Position numbers and translations under genes: made by a program
NCBI GenBank assembly: GCA_964459445.1
Contig: CAYWMP010000205.1
Coordinates: 1-9,797 of the forward strand
Origin: CAYWMP01 sp964459445
GTDB taxonomy: Bacteria > Desulfobacterota > DSM-4660 > Desulfatiglandales > HGW-15
Length of the DNA: 9,797 nt
Direction: 5' to 3'
The notes under the pieces: generated by a model
Database searches by the model: none
Told to the model about the DNA's origin: nothing
What the model saw: only the letters and a program-made list of their open reading frames with translations
In this document: positions 1 to 5,954 of the stretch, piece by piece
Layout: every line of letters begins with the position of its first letter
Position numbering within the stretch: the stretch's first letter is position 1

Positions 1-636
1 CCTTGAAGGCTGAACCACGACCAGGTCACGACCAAACATGTCAAGCTCCTCTGCCAGTTTTATGGACAAGGGGTCAAGATAGAAAAAGCTCGCAGGATCA
101 ATCCCATCATGAATGACCTTCCATGAGACGTCTCCAAAAAGTTCATTGAACATCCGTCTTCTTGACTCCGAAATGGTCACGTAATGGATATTAGGATGTG
201 AGCGTTTGAGCACGTTCCAGGGATGATCCTCGAGGTATTCTGGATAATTTGGTTGTAGATAAGGGGAGTCATGGGCCCAACTCACAATTACTGGACCGCT
301 TCCTGATGCGGCCAGACGACGCAAAGCCAGGGTAAGAGGTAGATTGACGGCATGTGCAGCACATTATGGGCAAGTATGACATCAAGATCCCGTGACCAGT
401 CTTGAAGGATTTGGTATATCCTGGCGGCCAGTCGCTTCAAGCCTTTATAATCTCCATTCCTGGATTGTTTTTGGGCCNNNNNNNNNNGTATAGACCTTAC
501 CCATACCTGCCAGGATGGAGACGGACTGGCCCAGCCTGTGAAGAATGGATGCATGTTGACGGACAACTTCTTCCACACCACCCACTACAGGAGGGCAGGA
601 GTAATGAAGAATCCCACTGCGCAAAACCCTATCCAT
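1..636 (-). CDS. GT4-type glycosyltransferase, N-terminal part (cut by window edge, gap and frameshift)
   Basis: This gene encodes the N-terminal half of a GT-B fold glycosyltransferase resembling family GT4. It should transfer a sugar from an activated donor in the cytoplasm; the substrate is unknown. It starts at ATG 636-634 with SD-like GATGAGG just upstream, 9 nt after the stop of the preceding glycosyltransferase, so the two are probably translationally coupled. Residues 1-49 hold the glycine-rich loop PPVVGGVEEV typical of GT4 N-domains. After the N gap the frame continues with HNVLHMP, then must shift by one base near 349-350 to give VNLPLTLALRRL, SWAHDSPY, a VTISESRRRMF segment and VIHDGIDP. 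Coding then runs off the left edge at VVVQPSR, where the C-terminal nucleotide-sugar domain begins. The frameshift sits close to an assembly gap, so sequencing error is as likely as real mutation. The class assignment is firm; the sugar specificity is not. Confidence 0.8.
478..487. other. Assembly gap (10 N)
   Basis: Ten consecutive Ns interrupt the glycosyltransferase gene. Coding on either side is not in the same frame across exactly ten bases. Relatives of this enzyme usually have several tens of residues between the AGMG-like segment and the HNVL segment, so the true missing length is probably longer than 10 nt. I infer that the N count is a placeholder. Confidence 0.95.
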
Positions 637-645
637 TACCTCATC

Positions 646-1908
646 TTAATAGTTCGAGTGGGTTCGTTGCCGGAATGATTCTATAATAGGCAGGAGTTTC
701 TGTTCCAACACCTCATAGGAGAAGTATTTTTCTCCCAACTCATAATTTTTATCAACCGTTGTTCTCACATTCTCCGGCTCAAGGAATTGCATGATGCGAT
801 CACCAATCTTCTTAGTTACGAAGCCTTCAAAAGGGATCACATCAAAGCCACAGGGCTCAATGTCCTCGACAAAAATGGAATAGCGGTTTACTACGATCGG
901 TCTCTTAAAGTAGATGGACTCCACAAAGGCATTACCGAATCCTTCGTAGCCGGAAGGATAAGTCACCAGATCGGCACTCTGATAGACATCATCAATGGTG
1001 TATTTTTTATCACAGTTGGCCTTAAAACATCGGGATGATCCAACTTTCTCGCCCATGTATATCACACGCACGCCAAGAAGATGGGCATATTCCAGGACCC
1101 TCTTTGCATACAGGTCCCCTTCATCTCCAGCTTCGTGGGAAACAACCAGTCGAGGACTAGATAGACCTAGAAGGCTTACCAGTTCAACAGCCCGTTCGAT
1201 CCATTTGCGGGGGACTACCCTGGTAGGTTGAAGCACAAAGAGATCATCTTTCCCAAATCCCAGTTCATTCCGGAGTGAGGCGCTGTTGGGTGAGTCCGGA
1301 ATCGGGTTGGCAAAATCAAAGACGTTAGGGATTAGGACATTACTAAGACCTCTCCGGTAGCTCAACTGCCTGGAGGCCTCAGAGTTAATCACCACGTGGC
1401 GGAGTGATTCGAGGGTTGGGGGAAAAGCGTACTGGAGGTAGTCCTGGACCGCGTTGATCAGAAAGCGCTTTCGCTCCCAGCTAAAATCGTGGTGGTGGGC
1501 AATAGCCGGTATACCCGTTTCACCCACGAATTCCGTTATAGCCATTCCCAAAGGGATGTTCATAGGAATAGCTAGGGCATTTTCTGGGATTATAAGGTCA
1601 ATATCAAAATTGCCGCAAAACTCATATAGTCTTGACTTGAGAAAATCTTTTAGGTCATGAATCCGCTTGGACAAGGATCTCTCACGGGTGGTGGTTCCAA
1701 AACATGCATCATGGATTTCCAGGATCTCTGGTTCATTAAAATGGGCCTTCGGTTCCAATAAAGATCGATCCGGGGGGGTGTCCAGTTCCCCTGCAAAAAA
1801 ATAGCATTCATACCCGTTCCGGTCCAGAACCTGATACCACTTATAAGTTTCAAGCGATACACCGTCTGTACCAGCTATTCGTGTTGATACGAATCCGATC
1901 CGTTTCAT
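646..1908 (-). CDS. GT4-family glycosyltransferase (possibly mannosylglucosylglycerate-synthase-like)
   Basis: This is a complete 420-residue GT-B glycosyltransferase, presumably cytoplasmic and retaining. The N-domain begins MKRIGFVSTRIAGTDGVSLE, with a donor/acceptor loop at residues 13-20. ENALAIPMNIPLG (109-121) and AHHHDFSWER (137-146) are the counterparts of the HNVL and WAHD segments in the neighbouring glycosyltransferase. The linker falls near 200-220. The C-domain has QPTRVVPRK (R230, K235, phosphate-binding region) and the E-x7-E motif in YEGFGNAFVES (E322, E330) expected of GT4 enzymes. ATG 1908 is supported by AAGGAGGA about 10 nt upstream and by a sigma70-like promoter. It is the first gene of a two-gene unit with the glycosyltransferase ending at the left edge. 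The GTDGVSLE type of N-terminus recalls enzymes annotated as mannosylglucosylglycerate synthases (compatible solutes), but that is a recollection of family style and I hold it only weakly. Confidence 0.88.
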   Translation of the reverse strand: MKRIGFVSTRIAGTDGVSLETYKWYQVLDRNGYECYFFAGELDTPPDRSLLEPKAHFNEPEILEIHDACFGTTTRERSLSKRIHDLKDFLKSRLYEFCGNFDIDLIIPENALAIPMNIPLGMAITEFVGETGIPAIAHHHDFSWERKRFLINAVQDYLQYAFPPTLESLRHVVINSEASRQLSYRRGLSNVLIPNVFDFANPIPDSPNSASLRNELGFGKDDLFVLQPTRVVPRKWIERAVELVSLLGLSSPRLVVSHEAGDEGDLYAKRVLEYAHLLGVRVIYMGEKVGSSRCFKANCDKKYTIDDVYQSADLVTYPSGYEGFGNAFVESIYFKRPIVVNRYSIFVEDIEPCGFDVIPFEGFVTKKIGDRIMQFLEPENVRTTVDKNYELGEKYFSYEVLEQKLLPIIESFRQRTHSNY

Positions 1909-1965
1909 CCAAGAGATTCCTCCTTGGGGCGTAAAATATTTTCAGCCAAAACATGATAAAATATC

Positions 1966-1986
1966 GTGATTTTATAATTAAATCAC
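1966..1986. repeat. Perfect inverted repeat over the -10 box (candidate operator)
   Basis: GTGATTT, a 7-bp AT-only spacer and AAATCAC form a perfect 7+7+7 dyad. It lies on top of the -10 element of the glycosyltransferase promoter, where a bound dimeric repressor would block RNA polymerase. No regulator gene is present in the window to assign it to. Confidence 0.45.
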
Positions 1987-1998
1987 AATCTTAGTCAA
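1971..1998 (-). promoter_or_regulatory. sigma70-like promoter of the glycosyltransferase operon
   Basis: On the minus strand a -35 box TTGACT (1998-1993) lies 16 bp from a -10 box TATAAA (1976-1971), about 63 nt before the ATG at 1908. Both boxes are close to consensus, the spacing is normal and the surroundings are AT-rich. A 21-bp inverted repeat covers the -10 box. Confidence 0.6.
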
Positions 1999-2196
1999 TT
2001 GCAAATGATATGAAACGGCAACCCTGCCCTGTTTTCTAAAATCATACCTTGGATAACCGGTTACTGCCGCCCTGTGGTTGTCCGAATAAATTCAAGTGCT
2101 TATATTTCGATTTGTTTTCATCAAATAGGATTACACAGCAAATGGAAAAACCCCCGAGCTCGATGGCAATGGCCGACGGATGGAATCCTCATCATA

Positions 2197-2423
2197 TTAT
2201 TCAATAATTTCCAGAGTGGACCGCTTTTTTTTGTGGAGGCTGCACTGAGTATCGTTCTCATGGCCTGTACCATGCGTCCTCGTTTGCCAATTATTTTTCC
2301 AATATCCTCCCTGGCCACTTTCAGCTCGATCACAATGGTCTGCTGTCCCTCTATTTCTGTGATCAAGACCTCCTCTGGCTTGTCCACCAGCGCCTTCGCT
2401 ATGTATGCAATCAGATCCTTAAT
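2197..2423 (-). CDS. khpA: KhpA-like KH-domain RNA-binding protein (ATT start, frameshift in an A8 run)
   Basis: This gene encodes a single type II KH domain with the nucleic-acid-binding loop GKRG in the context EDIGKIIGKRGRMVQAMRT, then ILSAAST, all typical of KhpA/YlqC, a small RNA-binding partner of KhpB/EloR. Homology begins at KDLIAYIAKALVDKPEEV, upstream of the only GTG at 2387. An in-frame stop lies three codons before, and the only start that fits the family is ATT at 2423-2421, 9 nt after GGAGG. ATT is a rare start, so a miscalled ATG is possible. At the other end the frame breaks in an A8 run (T run 2225-2232). One extra base, or a -1 slip there, gives KKRSTLEIIE and a stop at 2199-2197, matching the usual KhpA C-terminus and a 75-residue length. 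Left unshifted, the frame runs to 2121 with an unrelated tail. khpA normally sits with rpsP/rimM; here it follows a Cys-rich protein by 40 nt. Confidence 0.75.
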
Positions 2424-2463
2424 CTCTATTCACCTCCACTTTTCATTTCACCACAACATCATT

Positions 2464-2802
2464 TTAATTTTCCATTGTCTGTGGATTTATACTGTACTCC
2501 TCAAAGTCGTATTCCTCTGACAGCCTTGAATGACATATTTTACAATACAACCTGTTTGCCCCTTTGTCTCTGCCACAAATTATGCATGGGTTGTTTGTGC
2601 TTTTCTTTTTTCCATCTCTTTTGACTAATTGTTTTGCTCGTTCCTTTCTTCTTTCGTGCTCTTTTTCCTGGCATTTGGGATTATCACAACAGACTCTCCT
2701 TTTATCACCTTCAAATGTTTTTTTACAAAAGATACAAGTGAAATATCCCGGTTGCACGCCGGGTTTGGCAATCATATCAACTTTTTCTTGCTCTGAACCC
2801 AT
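2464..2802 (-). CDS. Small protein with two cysteine clusters, putative zinc-binding
   Basis: I do not recognise this 112-residue protein. It has two cysteine clusters separated by a highly charged Lys/Arg/Glu stretch. The first is C23-x2-C26, C38-C39 and C44 (CIFC ... CCDNPKC). The second is C73-x2-C76 and C87-x2-C90 (CIICGRDKG ... YCKIC). The pattern is that of two treble-clef or zinc-ribbon knuckles; the basic linker (about 50-67, ERRKERAKQLVKRDGKKK) could contact nucleic acid or form a coiled coil. There is no signal peptide and no membrane segment, so it is probably cytoplasmic. ATG 2802 is preceded by only a weak AGAGAGA element; a possible -10 TATAAA lies at 2863-2858 without a good -35. 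It ends 40 nt before khpA, so the two are probably cotranscribed, which suggests an RNA-related role; that is inference from position only. Confidence 0.7.
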   Translation of the reverse strand: MGSEQEKVDMIAKPGVQPGYFTCIFCKKTFEGDKRRVCCDNPKCQEKEHERRKERAKQLVKRDGKKKSTNNPCIICGRDKGANRLYCKICHSRLSEEYDFEEYSINPQTMEN

Positions 2803-2903
2803 AAAAATCTCTCTTTAAATATTCCACCCCAAAAAATTTGGCCGTAATCTTACAAAATTTATAGGATTTTTCCTTGCGCATGTTCTTCAATAGTTTTGCA
2901 TTT

Positions 2904-2961
2904 TCGCCGTGAACGGCGAGACTTTTCAAATCACATTACCAAAGGCCGTGGTTTCCTTTGG
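2904..2961 (-). terminator. Two hairpins downstream of thiM
   Basis: Directly after the thiM stop the transcript can fold CCAAAGG with CCTTTGG (2961-2955 with 2945-2939). About 20 nt later it can fold TCGCCGT with ACGGCGA around a 2-nt loop (2919-2904). Neither is followed by a U run, so intrinsic termination is unproven, but the position between thiM and the next gene fits an end-of-operon signal. Confidence 0.3.
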
Positions 2962-2964
2962 GAA

Positions 2965-3774
2965 TTACGTCCTAATCCTCGCGCCATCTTCCAAAGTTGT
3001 TCCGTCAATAGTGTAAAGGGCGTCCAACATGCCCATCTGAAAACTGCCCGGGGCTTTTGCCTTCGATGCCGAAATCTCGCCGGCTAAGCCAAAGTAGGCA
3101 AGGGCCGTGCTCGCAGCGTTCACAGCGTCTTCTTCTACGGCCATGAAAGCGCCTATGAGTACAGTGGCAGTGCAGCCCGTTCCCGTGACGTAACCCATTA
3201 GTTCATGACCGTTGAAGCAGAGGTTTATCCGCATGCCGTCCGTAACCAAATCTACCTCTCCGGTAATAACAAGCGTGGTATTGAGTTCTTTGGCCAGTTC
3301 AATGGCTGCATCCGATGCCTCATCAACGCTGTGTATTGAATCCACTCCTTTGGTTCGTGAACCCTCCTGGGCCAGGGAAAGCACTTCCGAGGCATTTCCT
3401 CTGACCACCTTGATATCCAATTCGTTGATGAGCCGCTTCGCGGATTCGGTGCGCAGCCTCGTTGCCCCAGAGCCCACTGGATCTAGTATAATGGGGACGT
3501 TGATTTCGTTCGCCCGTTTCCCGGCCTTAATCATTGAATCGATAAAATCCGGGGTCAGGGTTCCGATATTGAGAACCAAGGCGCCTGCAAAGGAAACCAT
3601 CTCCTCCACTTCTTCCCGAGCATGGGCCATGACCGGAGAAGCCCCACAGGCCAAAAGGGCATTGGCAGTATAATTCATGACCACGAAATTGGTGATATTG
3701 TGGATCAAGGGTTTTTTATCACGCAAGTTTTTGAGGTTTACTACCGCCTTCTGTGCCATTTCTTGATCAAACAT
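2965..3774 (-). CDS. thiM: Hydroxyethylthiazole kinase ThiM, complete copy
   Basis: ThiM phosphorylates 4-methyl-5-(2-hydroxyethyl)thiazole with ATP in the cytoplasm, the thiazole salvage step that feeds ThiE. The 269-residue length is normal for the ribokinase-like ThiM family. Visible landmarks are PLIHNITNFVVMNYTAN (22-38), GASPVM (44-49), ILDPVGSGATRLRT (96-109), RGNASE (125-130) and the active-site segment GTGCTAT (198-204) with the conserved cysteine at C201. ATG 3774 follows AGGAGG by 7 nt, and a TATAAT-type -10 lies 31 nt further up. The 5' 492 nt (codons 1-164) lie in the 1932-bp duplicated unit; the rest, including the catalytic segment, is single-copy. This is therefore the only functional thiM here. 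It is the last gene of the thiamin block. Confidence 0.96.
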   Translation of the reverse strand: MFDQEMAQKAVVNLKNLRDKKPLIHNITNFVVMNYTANALLACGASPVMAHAREEVEEMVSFAGALVLNIGTLTPDFIDSMIKAGKRANEINVPIILDPVGSGATRLRTESAKRLINELDIKVVRGNASEVLSLAQEGSRTKGVDSIHSVDEASDAAIELAKELNTTLVITGEVDLVTDGMRINLCFNGHELMGYVTGTGCTATVLIGAFMAVEEDAVNAASTALAYFGLAGEISASKAKAPGSFQMGMLDALYTIDGTTLEDGARIRT

Positions 3775-3804
3775 AGGATTTCCTCCTAAATATACGTCTC
3801 ACAA

Positions 3805-3810
3805 ATTATA
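3805..3810 (-). promoter_or_regulatory. Candidate -10 box for thiM
   Basis: A perfect TATAAT on the minus strand lies 31 nt upstream of the thiM start in a strongly AT-rich stretch. No good -35 hexamer sits 16-18 bp away. It could be an activator-dependent promoter or chance. Confidence 0.35.
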
Positions 3811-3863
3811 CAATTTATTGAAATTCCTTGATTTTTATTGGACATTGTTTTGTGCAAAGCCCA

Positions 3864-3980
3864 TGGAATGATGGAAGAATGGAATTTTGGAATGGTTGGG
3901 AAAAAGCTGAAAAGATACATTTCAAATGCTGAAAACCCCTCTAGAACCATTATTCCAATACTCCGGTATTCCAGTATCCC
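3864..3980. repeat. Paired octamer arrays in the thiL-thiM spacer (unit 1)
   Basis: Four consecutive 8-mers of the form TGGAATNN occupy 3864-3895 (TGGAATGA, TGGAAGAA, TGGAATTT, TGGAATGG). Four more of the form NNTATTCC occupy 3949-3980 (ATTATTCC, AATACTCC, GGTATTCC, AGTATCCC). The second array is roughly the reverse complement of the first across a 53-nt spacer, so the transcript could form a long imperfect hairpin. The function is unknown. Confidence 0.7.
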
Positions 3981-4022
3981 CTTTGTGAGCGAAGCGAACT
4001 AAGTTCCTTCTGCTTGGTTAAC

Positions 4023-5045
4023 TTATGCAAAATGATCCCAACCGGCCGGGGTAATACTCTTTTTGGAGCCGTCGGGAAAGACCATCGACATACCCTCCGA
4101 AGCATCCACGATCTCTCCTACCTCGTTCACGGGCGCTTCGCTCACGCCGGCAATCGCTGAACGAATCACTTCTGTATGTTCCGGAGCACAGGTAATGATC
4201 AATTCGTAGTCATCGCTGTCCCCTAGAAACAAATCATAGGGGTCCCGTCCCAATTCCTGTGCCGTCTTTTTTAAATTTTTACTCACGGGCAGCCTTGCAT
4301 GATGAAGCATCGCCCCCACATCGCTCTCTTTGCAAATATGACCCAGATCTCCCAGGAAGCCGTCACTTATATCAATCATTGCCGTCGCTTTCCCTGATTG
4401 CGCCACTGCCCGCCCTTCCCGTGCCCGGTGTGAAGGGGTGTTATAGGCCCTTACCAGGGGGTGAGAGCTCATGTCTTCATGGTCTGGGGATGCCAACAAC
4501 AAATAAAGCCCCCCGGCGGACTGACCGGGATATCCGGTAACAAGAATGGCATCACCTTTTTTTGCCGTGCAGCGGCGTATGATGATGTCCTTCTCAACCT
4601 CGCCGATCAAAGTGATGTCGATAAATAAGGCATCTGCGCATTTTGTGAGATTTCCACCGATGATCGATGCTCCAAAAGAATTAAGTTCATCCATGAATCC
4701 CCGGTACATGTCCTCCACATAGGCCACGGATGTCTCCCCTTTCAAGCCAAGGGATACGATGGCATAAAGTGGCTTACCGCCCATTGCACCGATGTCGCTG
4801 ATATTCAATGTCATCGATCTTCGCCCGAGATCCCGGGGTGAGATACGTTCAGGTAGATAGTGGCGGTTCTCCACAACACAGTCACAAGTAACCAGCATTT
4901 CAAAGCCCGGGCTGGGAGTAAATGCCGCCGTATCATCCCCGATTCCCAAAGTTACACCTGGGCTTGAAACCCCTTCCTTTCGCACCAGATCGTGAATCCG
5001 GTCTATCAATCCAAACTCACCAACGGTTGATAAAGTCTCGCTCAC
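4023..5045 (-). CDS. thiL: Thiamin-monophosphate kinase ThiL, copy in unit 1
   Basis: ThiL phosphorylates thiamin monophosphate with ATP to thiamin pyrophosphate, the last step of cofactor synthesis, in the cytoplasm. The 340-residue length suits the family. Its motifs, in order, are GIGDDTAAF (34-42, metal and nucleotide binding), MTLNISDIGAMGG, IIGGNLTK, a second-domain IDISDGFLGDLGHI, GDSDDYELI and a C-terminal GWDHF. The start is GTG 5045, with GAGG about 9 nt upstream. In this copy the RBS is preceded by only the last 158 nt of thiE instead of a whole thiE. Expression would depend on read-through from thiE-thiL unit 2 or on the promoter of the truncated thiM. The protein is identical to the other thiL. 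Confidence 0.95.
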   Translation of the reverse strand: MSETLSTVGEFGLIDRIHDLVRKEGVSSPGVTLGIGDDTAAFTPSPGFEMLVTCDCVVENRHYLPERISPRDLGRRSMTLNISDIGAMGGKPLYAIVSLGLKGETSVAYVEDMYRGFMDELNSFGASIIGGNLTKCADALFIDITLIGEVEKDIIIRRCTAKKGDAILVTGYPGQSAGGLYLLLASPDHEDMSSHPLVRAYNTPSHRAREGRAVAQSGKATAMIDISDGFLGDLGHICKESDVGAMLHHARLPVSKNLKKTAQELGRDPYDLFLGDSDDYELIITCAPEHTEVIRSAIAGVSEAPVNEVGEIVDASEGMSMVFPDGSKKSITPAGWDHFA

Positions 5046-5056
5046 TGATATTCACC

Positions 5057-5214
5057 TCAAATTGCAGCTTTCAGGGCGTCGTGAAGTGCTTTGGTGGCCT
5101 GCTTCGGGTCTTCCTGGCAACACACGGCGGATATGACGGCAATCCCATGAGCCCCCGCTTTGATTACATCCGGGGTGTTGTGCGCAAAAATGCCGCCAAT
5201 GCCGATAATGGGCA
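5057..5214 (-). pseudogene. thiE: 3' fragment of thiE at the duplication junction
   Basis: These 158 nt are identical to the last 158 nt of the intact thiE and encode only about the final 52 residues (from the PIIGIGGIF region to KAAI, then TGA). There is no start of its own, and the thiM reading frame enters it out of frame. It keeps the SD region for the thiL that follows. It cannot encode thiamin phosphate synthase. Confidence 0.9.
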
Positions 5215-5706
5215 GAGTTCTTTGGCCAGTTCAATGGCTGCATCCGATGCCTCATCAACGCTGTGTATTGAATCCACTCCTTTGGTTCGTGAACCCTCCT
5301 GGGCCAGGGAAAGCACTTCCGAGGCATTTCCTCTGACCACCTTGATATCCAATTCGTTGATGAGCCGCTTCGCGGATTCGGTGCGCAGCCTCGTTGCCCC
5401 AGAGCCCACTGGATCTAGTATAATGGGGACGTTGATTTCGTTCGCCCGTTTCCCGGCCTTAATCATTGAATCGATAAAATCCGGGGTCAGGGTTCCGATA
5501 TTGAGAACCAAGGCGCCTGCAAAGGAAACCATCTCCTCCACTTCTTCCCGAGCATGGGCCATGACCGGAGAAGCCCCACAGGCCAAAAGGGCATTGGCAG
5601 TATAATTCATGACCACGAAATTGGTGATATTGTGGATCAAGGGTTTTTTATCACGCAAGTTTTTGAGGTTTACTACCGCCTTCTGTGCCATTTCTTGATC
5701 AAACAT
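5164..5706 (-). pseudogene. thiM: Truncated thiM fused out of frame to thiE remnant
   Basis: The open frame has 180 codons. The first 164 are identical to intact ThiM (start to AIELAKEL); at the junction 5215/5214 it passes out of frame into thiE sequence, adds 16 foreign residues and stops. It retains the ThiM start, RBS, -10 box, IHNITN and DPVGSG segments but lacks the GTGCTAT active-site region with its essential cysteine, so no kinase activity is expected. It would be translated if transcribed; whether the product is stable is unknown. Confidence 0.9.
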
Positions 5707-5736
5707 AGGATTTCCTCCTAAATATACGTCTCACAA

Positions 5737-5742
5737 ATTATA
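5737..5742 (-). promoter_or_regulatory. Candidate -10 box for truncated thiM (duplicate)
   Basis: This TATAAT is the duplicate of the one in front of the intact thiM, again 31 nt before the ATG and again without a clear -35. If active it would also drive the thiL copy of unit 1. Confidence 0.3.
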
Positions 5743-5795
5743 CAATTTATTGAAATTCCTTGATTTTTATTGGACATTGTTTTGTGCAAAGCCCA

Positions 5796-5912
5796 TGGAA
5801 TGATGGAAGAATGGAATTTTGGAATGGTTGGGAAAAAGCTGAAAAGATACATTTCAAATGCTGAAAACCCCTCTAGAACCATTATTCCAATACTCCGGTA
5901 TTCCAGTATCCC
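5796..5912. repeat. Paired octamer arrays in the thiL-thiM spacer (unit 2)
   Basis: This is the duplicate of the paired arrays in unit 1: four TGGAATNN units at 5796-5827 and four NNTATTCC units at 5881-5912, identical in sequence. Confidence 0.7.
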
Positions 5913-5954
5913 CTTTGTGAGCGAAGCGAACTAAGTTCCTTCTGCTTGGTTAAC

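Larger units (their letters stand above)
1909..2196. other. Noncoding spacer between khpA and the glycosyltransferase operon
   Basis: This 288-nt stretch has no convincing coding. The left part carries the promoter, palindrome and RBS of the glycosyltransferase operon. The right part, just after the khpA stop, contains a GC-rich piece with the palindrome CGAGCTCG followed on the minus strand by GGGGG and TTTTT (about 2144-2164). It is suggestive of an end-of-transcript signal, but I could not draw a convincing stem immediately before the T run. Confidence 0.5.
3283..5214. repeat. Tandem duplication, unit 1 (1932 bp)
   Basis: This is the first of two directly adjacent 1932-bp units. It covers the 5' part of thiM, the thiL-thiM spacer, all of thiL and the last 158 nt of thiE. 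Every stretch compared with unit 2 was identical, and both thiL proteins are identical over 340 residues. Homology begins at G3283 (T3282 versus A5214 differ) and ends at A5214 (G5215 versus A7147 differ), so the junction shows no shared bases. Confidence 0.95.

Noticed and set aside
2121..2196. Unshifted C-terminal tail of the KH protein frame
   Set aside because: After the A8 run this frame has no family similarity, whereas the neighbouring frame gives the standard KhpA ending and stop.
2074..2520. 148-codon plus-strand open frame
   Set aside because: It is antisense to khpA and to the spacer; no recognisable domain and no RBS, and the minus strand has clear KH-domain homology.
3864..3980. 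CRISPR array
   Set aside because: Units are 8 bp and contiguous, with no 25-37-bp repeats, no unique spacers and no cas genes.
4922..5605. 227-codon plus-strand open frame across the duplication junction
   Set aside because: It is the antisense shadow of thiL, the thiE remnant and truncated thiM; the composition and partial duplicates follow the minus-strand genes.
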